Assembly: GCF_963082655.1 (NCBI RefSeq)
Contig: NC_081553.1
Span: 47,117,527-47,181,526, forward strand
Source of the DNA: Stomoxys calcitrans
Lineage: Eukaryota > Arthropoda > Insecta > Diptera > Muscidae
DNA length: 64,000 bases
Reading direction: 5' to 3'
The number at the start of each line of letters is the position of its first letter. The first letter of the stretch is position 1. The position numbers and the translations under genes were made by a program. This document shows, piece by piece, positions 32,512-43,130 of the stretch. The notes beneath the pieces are model-generated. The model made no database searches, was not told the origin of the DNA, and was given only the letters and a program-made list of their open reading frames with translations.

Positions 32512-32619
32512 ATATATAAGAAGATATCACTGAAATTCTATTTCTTGCAATTTTGTCAAAATTTTTAATATTTAAAAACATTTCCTGAAACATATCTTAA
32601 TTTGATTTTCTTTAAAATA

Positions 32620-32855
32620 TTGGGTTGCCCAAAAAGTAATTGCGGATTTTTTAAAAGAAAGTAAATGCATTTTTAATAAAACTTAGAATGAACTTTGATC
32701 AAATATACCTTTTTGCACTTTTTTTCTAAAGCAAGCTTAAAGTAACAGCTGATAACTGACCGAAGAAAGAATGCAATTACAGAGTCACAAGCTGTGAACA
32801 AATTTGTCAACGCCGACTATATGAAAAATTCGCAATTACTTTTTGGGCAACCCAA
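32620..32855 (-). mobile_element. TA-flanked mariner-type MITE, copy 4
   Basis: A 236-bp reverse-orientation copy with TIRs TTGGGTTGCCCAAAAAG, flanked by TA at 32618-32619 and 32856-32857. Confidence 0.93.
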
Positions 32856-32857
32856 TA

Positions 32858-33326
32858 GTTTGGAAATCAAGTGTTTTTATTGCATTCTTTGTTCGCTTTG
32901 AGTCCCGGTCTAAGGATATTAAGAAAGTTTTTCCTTTTTTTGTTTTTTTTGCTTTGCTGTGTTTCGCATTTTATCAAACATAACATCTAAATTAGATTCT
33001 TGATTTGTTTCTAGAATTTGTAATGGCTCCTTTTTACCTATGTCTCTTCTGTCTTCTTTGAATTCGTTTAGGGATGCTTGACGGCACCTTTGTCTTTCTT
33101 GTGCAACCATTTTCTTGTGTCTGTGTCTCTTTTTATGAAATTTTAATTTACAAAGTTATTCATTCAGTTATAAACAAATTAGGTTTATCTTCTTATTAAG
33201 CACATGACTTTTGGTCGCCGTTTTCTTATTCATGGCTGGTAATGTGTGCGTGAGTTGAATGGTGAATAAAAATATCATATTTGATGAAGATGTCATAATT
33301 AAATCTTTAGAAAAAAATGGATTTTA
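32858..33326. other. Unique spacer
   Basis: An AT-rich interval without a recognised element. A 63-aa minus-strand frame at 32919-33110 is Lys/Gln-rich (ends KQKKQKKEKLS) because of a T-rich tract. I do not call it a gene. Confidence 0.45.
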
Positions 33327-34862
33327 TTTTTATACCCACCACCGAAGGATGGGGGTATATTAATTTTGTCATTCCGTTTGCAACACATCGAAATATCCAT
33401 TTCCGACCCTATAAAGTATATATATTCTTGATCAGCGTAAAAATCTAAGACGATCTAGGCATGTCCGTCCGTCTGTCCGTCTGTCCGTCTGTCTGTTGAA
33501 ATCACGCTACAGTCTTTAAAAATTGAGATATTGAGCTGAAATTTTGCACAGATTATTTTTTTGTCCATAAGCAGGTTAAGTTCGAAGATGGGCTATATCG
33601 GACTATATCTTCATATAGCCCCCATATAGACCGATCCGCCGATTTAGGGTCTTAGGCCCATAAAAGCCACATTTAATATCCGATTTTGCTAAAATTTGAA
33701 AAAGTGAGTTTTGGGAGGCCCTTCGACATTCTTCATTAATTTGGCTCAGATCGGTCCAGATTTGGATATAGCTGCCATATAGACCGACCCTCCGATTTAG
33801 GGTCTAAGGGCCATAAAAGCCACATTTTGTATCCGATTCCGCTGAAATTCGGGACAGTGAGTTGTGTTAGACCCTTCGACATCCTTCGTCAATTTGGGTC
33901 AGATCGGTTCAGAGTTGGATATAGCTGCCATATAGACCGACCCTCCGATTTAGGGTCTAAGGGCCATAAAAGCCACATTTTGTATCCGATTCCGCTGAAA
34001 TTCGGGACAGTGAGTTGTGTTAGGACCTTCGACATCCTTCGTCAATTTGGCTCATATCGGTTCAGATTTGGATATAGCTGCCATATAGACCGACCCTCCG
34101 ATTTAGCGTCTAAGGGCCATAAAAGCCACATTTTTTATCCGATTCCGCTCAAATTCGGGACAGTGAGTTGTGTTGAGCCCTCCGACTTCCTTTGTCAATT
34201 TGGCCCAGATCGGTTCAGATTTGGATATAGCTGCCATATAGACCGATCCTTCGATTTATGGTGTTAGGCCCATAAAAGCCACATTTATTACCCGATTTTG
34301 CTGAAATTTGGGACAATGAGATGCGTTAGGCCCCTTGATATCTTTTTTCAATTTGCCCAAGATCGGTTCAGATTTGGATATAGCTGCTATATAGACCGAT
34401 TTCTTGATTTAAGGTTTTGGGCCCATAAAAGACGCATTTATTGTCCGATGTCGCTGAAATTTGGGACAGTGAGTTTAGTTAGGCTCTTCGACGTCCTTCT
34501 TCAATTTTGCCCAGATCGATCCAGATTTGAATATAGCTGCCATGTAGACCGATCTCTCGATTTAAAGTCTTTGCCCCATAAAAAGCGCATTTATAATCCG
34601 ATTTCACTGAAATTTTACATAGTAACTTATGTTAGGCTTTTCAACATCCGTGTCGTATATGGTTCAGATCGGTTAATTTTTAGTTATAGCTACTGTACTT
34701 ATTAGTATTTGGTCCAAATCGGAACATGTTTTGAAATAACTGATATGGGTCATAAGGTATGAAATTTTCACCGAATTTTGATGAAAGGTGGTTTACATAT
34801 ATACCCGAGGTGGTGGGTATCCAAAGTTCGGCCCGGCCGAACTTAACGCCTTTTTACTTGTT
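33327..34862 (+). mobile_element. Helentron type A, young subfamily, copy 1
   Basis: It starts TTTTTATACCCACCACCGAAG and has a long GTCCGTCCGTCTGTCC block. About seven units are spaced exactly 153 bp in the better-kept part (GCTGAAATT-type motif at 33841, 33994, 34147, 34300). It ends GAGGTGGTGGGTATCC, hairpin GTTCGGCCCGGCCGAAC, TTTTTACTTGTTT. Because 153 is 51 codons, frames stay open across units, giving the 146-aa and 135-aa runs at 33827-34705. Confidence 0.95.
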
Positions 34863-34895
34863 TTAATTCCAATCCTTTATAGCATACGAATCAAA

Positions 34896-36512
34896 ATTTT
34901 TATACCCACCACCGAAGGATGGGGGTATATTCATTTTGTCATTCCGTTTGCAACACATCGAAATATCCATTTCCGACCCTATAAAGTATATATATTCTTG
35001 ATCAGCGTAAAAATCTAAGACGATCTAGACATGTCCGTCCGTCTGTCCGTCTGTCTGTTGAAATCACGCTACAGTCTTTAAAAATAGAGATATTGAGCTG
35101 AAATTTTGCACAGATTCTTTTTTTGTCCATAAGCAGGTTAAGTTCGAATATGGGCTATATCGGACTATATCTTGATATAGCCCCCATATAGACCGATCCG
35201 CCGATTTAGGGTCTTAGGCCCATAAAAGCCACATTTTTTATCCGATTTTGTTGAAATTTGGGACAGTGAGTTGTGTTTGGCCCTTCGACATCCTTTGTCA
35301 ATTTGGCTCAGATCGGTCCAGATTTGGATATAGCTGCCATATAGACCGATCCTTCGATTTAGGGTCTAAGGCCCATAAAAGCCACATTTATTATCCGATT
35401 TCGCTGAAATTTGGGACAGTGAGTTGTCTTAGGCCCTTTGACATGTTTCTTTAATTTGGTCCAGATCGGTTCAGATTTGGATATAGCTGCCATATAGACC
35501 GATCCTCCGGTTTAAGGTCTTAGGCCCACAAAAGCCACATTTATTATCCGATTTTGATGAAATTCGGGACAGTGAGTTGTGTTAGGCCCATCGACATCCC
35601 TCGTTAATTTGGTTCAGATCGGTCTAGATTTGGTATAGCTGCCATATAGATCGATCCTCCGATTTATGGTGTAAGGCCCATAATAGCCACATTCATTATC
35701 CGATTTTGCTGAAATTTAGGACAGTGAGATGTGTTAGGCCCTTTGACATATTTCTTCAATTTGGTCCAGATCGGTTCAAATTTGGATATAGCTGCCATAT
35801 AGACCGATTTCTTGATTTATGGTTTTGGGCCCATAAAATGCTCATTTATTGTCCGATGTCCCCGAAATTTGGAACAGTGAGTTAAGTTAAGCCCCTAGAC
35901 ATACTTCTGCAATATCGCACAGATCGGTCCAGATTTGGATATAGCTGCCATATAGACCGATATCTAGGTTTTAGGTTTTGGGGCCATAAAAAGCGCATTT
36001 ATTGTCCGATGTCGCTGAAATTTTAGACAGTGAGTTTGGTTAGGCTCTTCGACGTCCTTCTTCAATTTTGCCCAGATCGGTCCAGATTTGAATATAGCTG
36101 CCATATAGACTGATCTTTGGATTTAAGGTTTAGGGCCCATAAAAGAGGCATTTATTGTCCGATTTCGCCGAAATTTGGGACAGTGCTTAGTGTTAGGCTC
36201 TTCGACATGTTTATGCAACTTGGCCTAAATCGGTCCAGATTTGGATATAGCTGCCATGTGGACCGATATCTCGATTTAAAGTCTTGGTCCCCTAAAAGGC
36301 GCATTTATAATCCGATTTCACTGAAATTTGACACAGTGACTTATGTTAGGCTTTTCGACATCCGTGTCGTATATAGTTCAGATCGGTATGAGGTATATGA
36401 GTATAAGGTATGACATTTTCACCGAATTTTGATGAAAGGTGTTTACATATATACCCGAGGTGGTGGGTATCCAAAGTTCGGCCCGGCCGAACTTAACACC
36501 TTTTTACTTGTT
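34896..36512 (+). mobile_element. Helentron type A, young subfamily, copy 2
   Basis: Its leader is almost identical to the copy that ends 33 bp upstream. It holds about eight units and an intact 3' end (GAGGTGGTGGGTATCC, GTTCGGCCCGGCCGAAC, CTTTTTACTTGTTT). Two adjacent copies lie in the same orientation. Confidence 0.95.
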
Positions 36513-36523
36513 TAATTACTTGT

Positions 36524-36577
36524 TATACCCACCACCATGGGATGGAGGTAGACTAACCTAGTCATTCGGTTTGTAAA
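36524..36577 (+). mobile_element. Helentron 5' start remnant
   Basis: TTATACCCACCACCATGGG..TAGTCATTCGGTTTGTAA begins 11 bp after the previous Helentron ends, and a SINE interrupts it. Confidence 0.8.
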
Positions 36578-37117
36578 ATACAAAGTTTGTCCATGAACAT
36601 TCCACTAAGGAACAGGGGCAAACTTCTCACATATCAATGAGTGCAGTCCGATCCAAGTTTAATCTCATTGATAAGGGGACTCCATTTTATAGCCAAGTCC
36701 GAACGGCGTGACGCAATGCGACACCTCTTTGGAGAGAAATTGTATTGGGTTGCCCAAAAAGTAATTGCGGATGTTTTAAAAGAAAGTAAAAGCATTTTTA
36801 ATATAACTTAGAATGAACTTAATCAAATATACTTTTTTTACACCTTTTTTCTAAAGCAAGCTAAAAGTAACAGCTGATAACTGACAGAAGAAAGAATGCA
36901 ATTACAGAGTCACAAGCTGTGAAAAAATTTGTCAACGCCGACTATATGGAAAATCCGCAATTACTTTTTGGGCAACCCAATACATGGCATGGTACCTCAC
37001 ACATGTTGCCAGCATTAGGAGGGGAAAACCACAGTTGAAAATTTTTTCTGATGGTCTCGCCAGGATTCGAACCCAGGCGTTCAGCGTTATAGGCGAACAT
37101 GCTAACCTCTGCGCTTG
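36578..37117 (-). mobile_element. tRNA-derived SINE, copy S9, split by a MITE
   Basis: A minus-strand SINE with 3' half 36578-36744 (TTTGTCCATGAACATTCCAC) and 5' half 36981-37117, including head and B-box complement GGATTCGAACC. The MITE at 36745-36980 separates the halves. Removing it and one TA rejoins the SINE body. Confidence 0.92.
36745..36980 (-). mobile_element. TA-flanked mariner-type MITE, copy 5
   Basis: A 236-bp copy with TIRs TTGGGTTGCCCAAAAAG, flanked by TA at 36743-36744 and 36981-36982. It is nested in SINE S9. Confidence 0.94.
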
Positions 37118-37139
37118 GCAGATTTAAGTGTATCAAAAT

Positions 37140-37380
37140 ACAACTGCTGCGTAGGCTATGCCATATTGTCAGAATGAATAAAGAAGCACCAGCGAAGAAG
37201 TCTTTTGAAGGATACCACGACGGTAGAGGCAAACCGGGATGAACAAAAGCACAATGGGGAGATCAGGTGGTGGGAGACACCTTTAAACTTGGTGTCAGAG
37301 ATTTTAGAAGGAGCGCAGAAGATCGAGGCGCATGAAACGCCATTCTAAGTTCGGCTTATGTTACAAATGTCCTTTCAAAG
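37140..37380 (+). pseudogene. RTE-like LINE C-terminal fragment
   Basis: The plus strand reads LRRLCHIVRMNKEAPAKKSF, then EGYHDGRGKPG, stop, TKAQWGDQVVGD, TFKLGVRDFRRSAEDRG, stop, NAILSSA. This matches the shape of the C-terminus of common insect endonuclease-RT proteins (GHVVRM..AP, GRP..RW.DQV, W...AQDR..WR). Two in-frame stops and loss of the rest make it a relic. Confidence 0.7.
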
Positions 37381-37398
37381 ACGATAAAAGTAAAGTAA

Positions 37399-38795
37399 AA
37401 CAAGCAAAAGCGTGCTAAGTTCGGCCGGGCCTTATATACCCTCCACCATGGATCGTATTTGTCCAGTTCATTCCCGGCATCTTTTCTTAAGCAAAAAAAG
37501 TATAAGAGAAAAGATTTGCTCTGCTATTAGAGCGATATCAAGATATGGTCCGGTGTGGACCACAATTAAATTATTTGTTAGAGACCTGTGTAAAATGTCA
37601 GCCAATTCGAATAAGAATTGCGCCCTTTGGGGGCTCAAGAAGTAAAATAGAGAGATCGATTTATATGGGAGCTGTATCAGGCTATAGACCGATTCAGACC
37701 ATAATAAACACGCATGTTGATGGTCATGAGAAGATCCGTCGTACAAAATTTCAGGCAAATCAAATAACAATTGCGAGCTCTAGAGGCTCAAGAAGCCAAG
37801 ATCCCAGATCGGTTTATATGGCAGCTATATCAGGTTATGAACCGATTTGAACCATACTTGGCACACTTGTTGGATATCATAACAAAATACTTCGAACAAA
37901 ATTTCATTCAAATCGGATAAGAATTGCGCCCTCTAGTGGCTCAAGAAGTCAAGTCCCCAGATTGGTTTATATGACAGCTATATCAGGTCATTAACCGATT
38001 TGAACCATACTTGGCACAGTTGTTGGAAATCATAGCAAAACACGTCGTGCTAAATTTCATTCCAATCGGATAAGAATTGCACCCTTTGGAGGCTTAAGAA
38101 GAAAATTGCGCCATGGGGGCTCAAGAAGTAAAATAGAGAGATCGATTTATATGGGAGCTGTATAAGGCTATAGACCGATTCAGGCCATAATAAACACGTA
38201 TGTTGATGGTCATGAGAGGATCCGCCGTACAAAATTTCAGGCAAATCGAATAAGAATTGCGCCCTATAGAGGCTCAGGAAGTCAAAACCCAAGATCGGTT
38301 TATATGGCAGCTATAGCAAAACATGGACCGATATGGCCCATTTACAATCCCAACCGACCTACACTAATAAGAAGTATTTGTGCAAAATTTCTAGTGGCTG
38401 GCTTTACTCCTTCGAAAGTTAGCGTGACAGACAGACGGATGGACGGACGGACGGGCATGGCTAGATCGAATAAGAATTGCGCCCTCTAGTGGCTCAAGAA
38501 GTCAAGACCCAAGATCGGTTTATATGGCAGCTATATCAAAGCATAGACCGATTTAAACCATACTTGGCGCACTTGGTGAAAGTGATACCAAAACACAACG
38601 TGCAAAATTTCAGTCAAATCGGACAAGAATTGCGCCCTCTAGAGGCTGAAGAAGTCAAGACTCAAGATCGGTTTATATGAACCTAACCGACCTTCACTTA
38701 TAAAAAGTATTTGTGCAAAATTTCAGGCGGCTAGCTTAACTCCTTCGAAAGTTAGCGTCCTTTTCACAGACAGACGGACGGACGAACGGACGGAC
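37399..38795 (-). mobile_element. Helentron type B with duplicated leader segment
   Basis: The 3' end is at 37399 (AACAAGCAAAAGCGTGCTAAG, hairpin TTCGGCCGGGCC). Reversed units and a leader block (CAGACGGATGGACGGACGG at about 38428-38460) follow. The sequence then returns to units at 38463-38690 and to a second leader block (CAGACGGACGGACGAACGG at about 38769). It ends without the ATACCC start. This looks like two partial copies joined by recombination. Confidence 0.8.
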
Positions 38796-38814
38796 AACAG
38801 ACTAATAAAACGAA

Positions 38815-39085
38815 TGTCCCTTGCTACTGTCTGTTACGTTATTCCTGCTTTTGGAATGAAAATGACCTTGGAGCCCTTCTATTCCTCAGAAATATACGAT
38901 TCTACTAGCAGAATAAATCTCGATAAGCCAGGGATCCAGCCTTGTAACTCAACTGGTGAGACCTTATCAGGAGTCTCAATTTTTGATCACTCCAAGGATT
39001 CTTGACTCACAACAATTCCTTAACAATCTCTGACGAATGGATATCAGTGACAACCTATTAAAGTCTAAAGGTTCAACATTTTGAC
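38815..39085 (-). pseudogene. LINE-III RT fragment
   Basis: It shares collinear blocks with 46.9-47.2 and 53.2-53.5 kb: GAATGAAAATGACCTT, TCTCTGACGAATG.ATATCAGTGACAACC. The coding sense is minus. It is heavily decayed, and the call rests on nucleotide similarity to the larger LINE-III copies here. Confidence 0.55.
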
Positions 39086-40155
39086 GACCTTCCATTGTTG
39101 AATCGCAACTGTTGTGGTTGTTTTTTTTTATAGATTTTCTGTCATAAAAATCTAATCTTCTAATAAAGAGACATAAAAAACACTTCAAACCTCAAATAAG
39201 AACCTATTGGCATTACCACAGCCCCACACATGGGATAGACAGTAGACAAATTAATGTTGGTGTCAAACAACAACACAGATAACATGCGCGTTAAAGCTAA
39301 AAACGAATTGCGAATCCTTGCACGAGCATGTGAAATGTGAACAGGGAGTGGAGCCTTTTGCATTTAGTGCGTCAGTGTGTGTGTGTGTGTGGTATCTGTA
39401 CTATGTGTCCATTTAATGACGTTTTCCTTGCAAAAGGACATGAACTCGCATCACAAAGTTAAATGAAGACAATGTAATTTAATTTGGTTGTCCATTTCTA
39501 CCAAGAATTTACGCAGGACATCAGCATGAAGACAATGTCCAAGTGGGGGTTAAGGGAAGAAGAATAATAAGTGGCCAGCCAACTTAATTGGACAATATGC
39601 TCTCGACTGTGAGTGTGCGTGTTCTCGTTAAGTGAAAGTATGAAAGTAGTGGAAATGTTTTTCTATTTTTTTTTTGTTGTTGTGTTGCTTCTTCGCTTAA
39701 ATGAGAATGATTTGCATTTTTAAGTAATAAAATTTAACTTAACGTTGGAAGCCCTGCTGGGCTAATCACCCAACCGACTCCCTGTGGTTGGGCCACCCAT
39801 TTGAGTTTTATTTTAGTGGGTGTTGTGAGTGAGTGTGTAGTTGGCCATGTGAAGTGGAAGCAGCCATATTTTACTTTAACAAATTAGCATAATTGTTGGA
39901 CAAATAAAAATTTTCATTCATACATTTGCAATTGTGCACGCACACACATACACACACACACACACCCATTAGCCACTTGCCTACACTTGGGTTTTAGTGA
40001 ATGCCCAGTATGTGGAAGTTAAATTCAAATGTAAGAAAATAAAATTCAAATTAAAATTAGTGGAAATTACCGAAAGCAATATTACACAGCTTATAGAAAT
40101 AAAGGACGCGTGTGACACACAAACAAACATTGATATACGAGGGGTGCCAACGATA
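39086..40155. other. Unique spacer with GT and CA tracts
   Basis: No gene is recognised. (GT)n lies at about 39374-39392 and (CA)n at about 39937-39965. Frames on either side are short and without domains. Confidence 0.45.
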
Positions 40156-41881
40156 TTTTTATACCCACCACCGAAGGATGGGGGTATATTCATTTTGTCA
40201 TTCCGTTTGCAACACATCGAAAAATCCATTTCCGACCCTATAAAGTATATATATTCTTGATCAGCGTAAAAATCTAAGACGATCTAGACATGTCCGTCCG
40301 TCTGTCCGTCTGTCTGTTGAAATCACGCTACAGTCTTCAAAAATTGAGATATTGAGCTGAAACTTTGCACAGATTCTTTTTTGTCCATAAGCAGGTTAAG
40401 TTCGAAGATGGGCCAAATCGGATTATATCTAGATATCGCCCCCATATAGACCGATCTGCCGATTTAGGGTCTTAGGCCCATAAAATCCACATTTATTATC
40501 CGATTTTGCTGAAAATTGGGACAGTGAGTTGTCTTTCGTCCTTCGACATCCTTTGTCAATTTGGCCCAGATCGGTCCAGTTTTGGATATAGCTGCCATAT
40601 AGACCGATCCTCTGATTTAGGGTCTTAGACCCATTAAAGCCACATTTATTATCCGATTTTGCTGAAATTTGGGACAGTGAGTTGTCTTAGGCCCTTCGAT
40701 ATCCTTCGCCAATTTGGCCCAGATCGGTCCAGTTTTGGATATAGCTGCCATATAGACCGATCCTCTGATTTAGGGTCTTAGACCCATAAAAGCCACATTT
40801 ATTATCCGATTTTGCTGAAATTTGGGACAGTGAGTTGCCTTAGGCCCTTCGACATCCTTCGCCAATTTGGCCCAGATCGGCCCAGTTTTGGATATAGCTG
40901 CCATATAGACCGATCCTCCGATTTAGGGTCTTAGACCCATAAAAGCCACATTTATTATCCGATTTTGATGAAATTTGGAACAGTGAGTTGCCTTAGGCCC
41001 TTCGATATCCTTCGCCAATTTGGCCCAGATCGGTCCAGTTTTGGATATAGCTGCCATATAGACCGATCCTCTGATTTAGGGTCTTAGACCCATAAAAGCC
41101 ACATTTATTATCCGATTTTGCTGAAATTTGGGACAGTGAGTTGCGTTAGGCCCTTCGACATCCTTCGCCAATTTGGCCCAGATCGGCCCAGTTTTGGATA
41201 TAGCTGCCATATAGACCGATCCTCCGATTTAGGGTCTTAGACCCATAAAAGCCACATTTATTATCCGATTTTGATGAAATTTGGAACTGTGAGTTGCCTT
41301 AGGCCCTTCGACATTCTTCGCCAATTTGGCCCAAATCGGTCCAGTTTTGGATATAGCTGCCATATAGACCGATCCTCCGATTTAGGGTCTTAGACCCATA
41401 AAAGCCACATTTATTATCCGATTTTGCTGAAATTTGGGACAGTGAGTTGTCTTAGGCCCTTCGACATCCTTTGTCAATTTGGCTCAGATCGGTCCAGATT
41501 TGGATATAGCTGCCATATAGACCGATCTCTCGATTTAATGTTTTGAGCCCACAAAAGGCGCATTTATTGTCCGATGTCGCAGAAATTTGGGACAGTGAGT
41601 TGTGATAAAACTTTCGATATAACTTCCGTGTCGTTTATGGTTCAGAGCGGTTTATTTTTAGATACAGCTACTAAAAAGAGCAAAATTTTGTTTTACACAA
41701 TTGAACAATGACTTGTACTTATTAGTATTTGGTCCAAATTCGAACATATATCTATATAGCTGCTAGGGGTCATAAGGTATAAATTTTTCCCCGGATTTGA
41801 CGAAAGGTGGTTTAAATATATACCCGAGGTGGTGGGTATCCAAAGTTCGGCCCGGCCAAACTTAACGCCTTTTTACTTGTT
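40156..41881 (+). mobile_element. Helentron type A, young subfamily, copy 3, with higher-order units
   Basis: An intact start TTTTTATACCCACCACCGAAG and leader, nine or so units, and the end GAGGTGGTGGGTATCC, hairpin TTCGGCCCGGCCAAA (one arm mutated), TTTTTACTTGTT. Units between about 40730 and 41330 alternate between two variants (see findings). Confidence 0.95.
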
Positions 41882-42440
41882 CTAATAGCTGAGAGAGAAG
41901 AGCAAGAGGGACCTACTCTCAATATTGGGACGGAAAATAGCTGCGGCCTGGAGACTAAGGCCGTAGCTTAGCCCCGGGTCGACTATCTGACACTGGGCAT
42001 TATTGTCGGGTAAATCACTTTTGACATGACGACCCAGGTCAGTACGCTGACATATACGCGAATAACCGGATAACATGCTGGCTGTTAAACCCCGATTATA
42101 CTGCTCATTAAATCCGGATTTAAAGCACTCGTCAGCTGATTTTATAAAGGGAAAACAGATGATAGAGCCATTAAATCCGGATTTCAAGAGCAGTGTAAAC
42201 GGGGTTTAATGGATACAGAGACGTGATTTGCTATCTGCGTCACTGAGGCACTAGGTAACTAGTTCAGCGGCTAGTGTATCTGAGACCTGTGTATAGGCAA
42301 ACGGAATCCACCTACAAACAATGCCTTAGCCTTAGTGTTTGAGGGACACCGGTCAAGACGTTTACAGTTGGGGTTATAAAGAGGTAATTAAATCCCGGCG
42401 CACTTGAACACAAATTTACAAGAGTTACCGGTATGTATTA
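41882..42440. other. Moderately GC-richer spacer holding a small foldback
   Basis: No gene is recognised. A 101-aa minus frame at 41882-42187 overlaps the inverted repeat at 42084-42209 and is not believed. Next to it is the minisatellite. Confidence 0.45.
42084..42209. mobile_element. Small foldback element, about 40-bp inverted arms
   Basis: The left arm GTTAAACCCCGATTATACTG..AAATCCGGATTTAA pairs with the right arm TTAAATCCGGATTTCAAGAG..AACGGGGTTTAAT. About 45 bp lie between them. No clear target duplication was seen, so the superfamily is unassigned. Confidence 0.75.
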
Positions 42441-43115
42441 ACATTTTCTTGGAAAAGGATAGCTTAATTACATTTTACCTTGCGGAACAGTAGTCCATTA
42501 CACTTTCCCTTGAAAAAGGGTACCTCTATTCTTTTTGGCAATGGGTAGCTTTATTACTCTCTCCTAAGCCAAAATATAGCTTCATCTCAAATTTCCATAG
42601 TAAACGATTGTATCATTAGAAATTTCCAACGGAAATGGGTTATAATGCTACTTATTGCCCATTCCCTTAGGAAAGGGTATCATTATTACCCTACGCAGAG
42701 GAGAGGGTTGTTTTTTGAATTTTCGCATTTCCCAATGGTAGCTTTATTACCCTTTCCCTAGGTAAATCGTTGCTTTATTACCCTTTCCCAAGGTAAAGTG
42801 TAGCTTTATTACCCTTTCCCTTGCCAAGGGAAGTGGTAGAATTATTACCCTTTCCCTTGCCAAGGGAAGAGGTAGAATTTTACCCATTCCCAAAGGAAGC
42901 TGTAGCTTTATTGCACTTTTCCAAGCAAAGAGGTAGATTTTTTACGCTTTCCATGGGAAGGACTAGTAGTAATATCCTTTTCCAATGGAAAAGGGTAACC
43001 CTTTTCTAAGAAAACGGGAACATTTATTACCTTCTTCCAAGGGAACGGGTAGTTTCATTACCTTTTTCCAAGGGCAAGGGTAGCCTCAATACCGTTTTCC
43101 TAGAAAAAGGAAATT
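42440..43115. repeat. Hairpin-monomer minisatellite, left part
   Basis: Degenerate units of about 31-35 bp of the form TACCCTTTCCCAAGGGAAAG + GGTAGCTTTATT. Each unit contains an inverted repeat (ACCCTTTCCC / GGGAAAGGGT) and alternates pyrimidine-rich and purine-rich blocks. It continues at 44480 after a LINE-II insertion. Confidence 0.92.
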
Positions 43116-43130
43116 GAAAAAGTATCTGGC

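Noticed and set aside
33827..34705. Two long plus-strand frames (146 and 135 aa) with a repeated Cys/His-rich peptide
   Set aside because: They are translations of 153-bp Helentron units. The period is a multiple of three, so frames stay open. Similar frames occur on either strand in every array.
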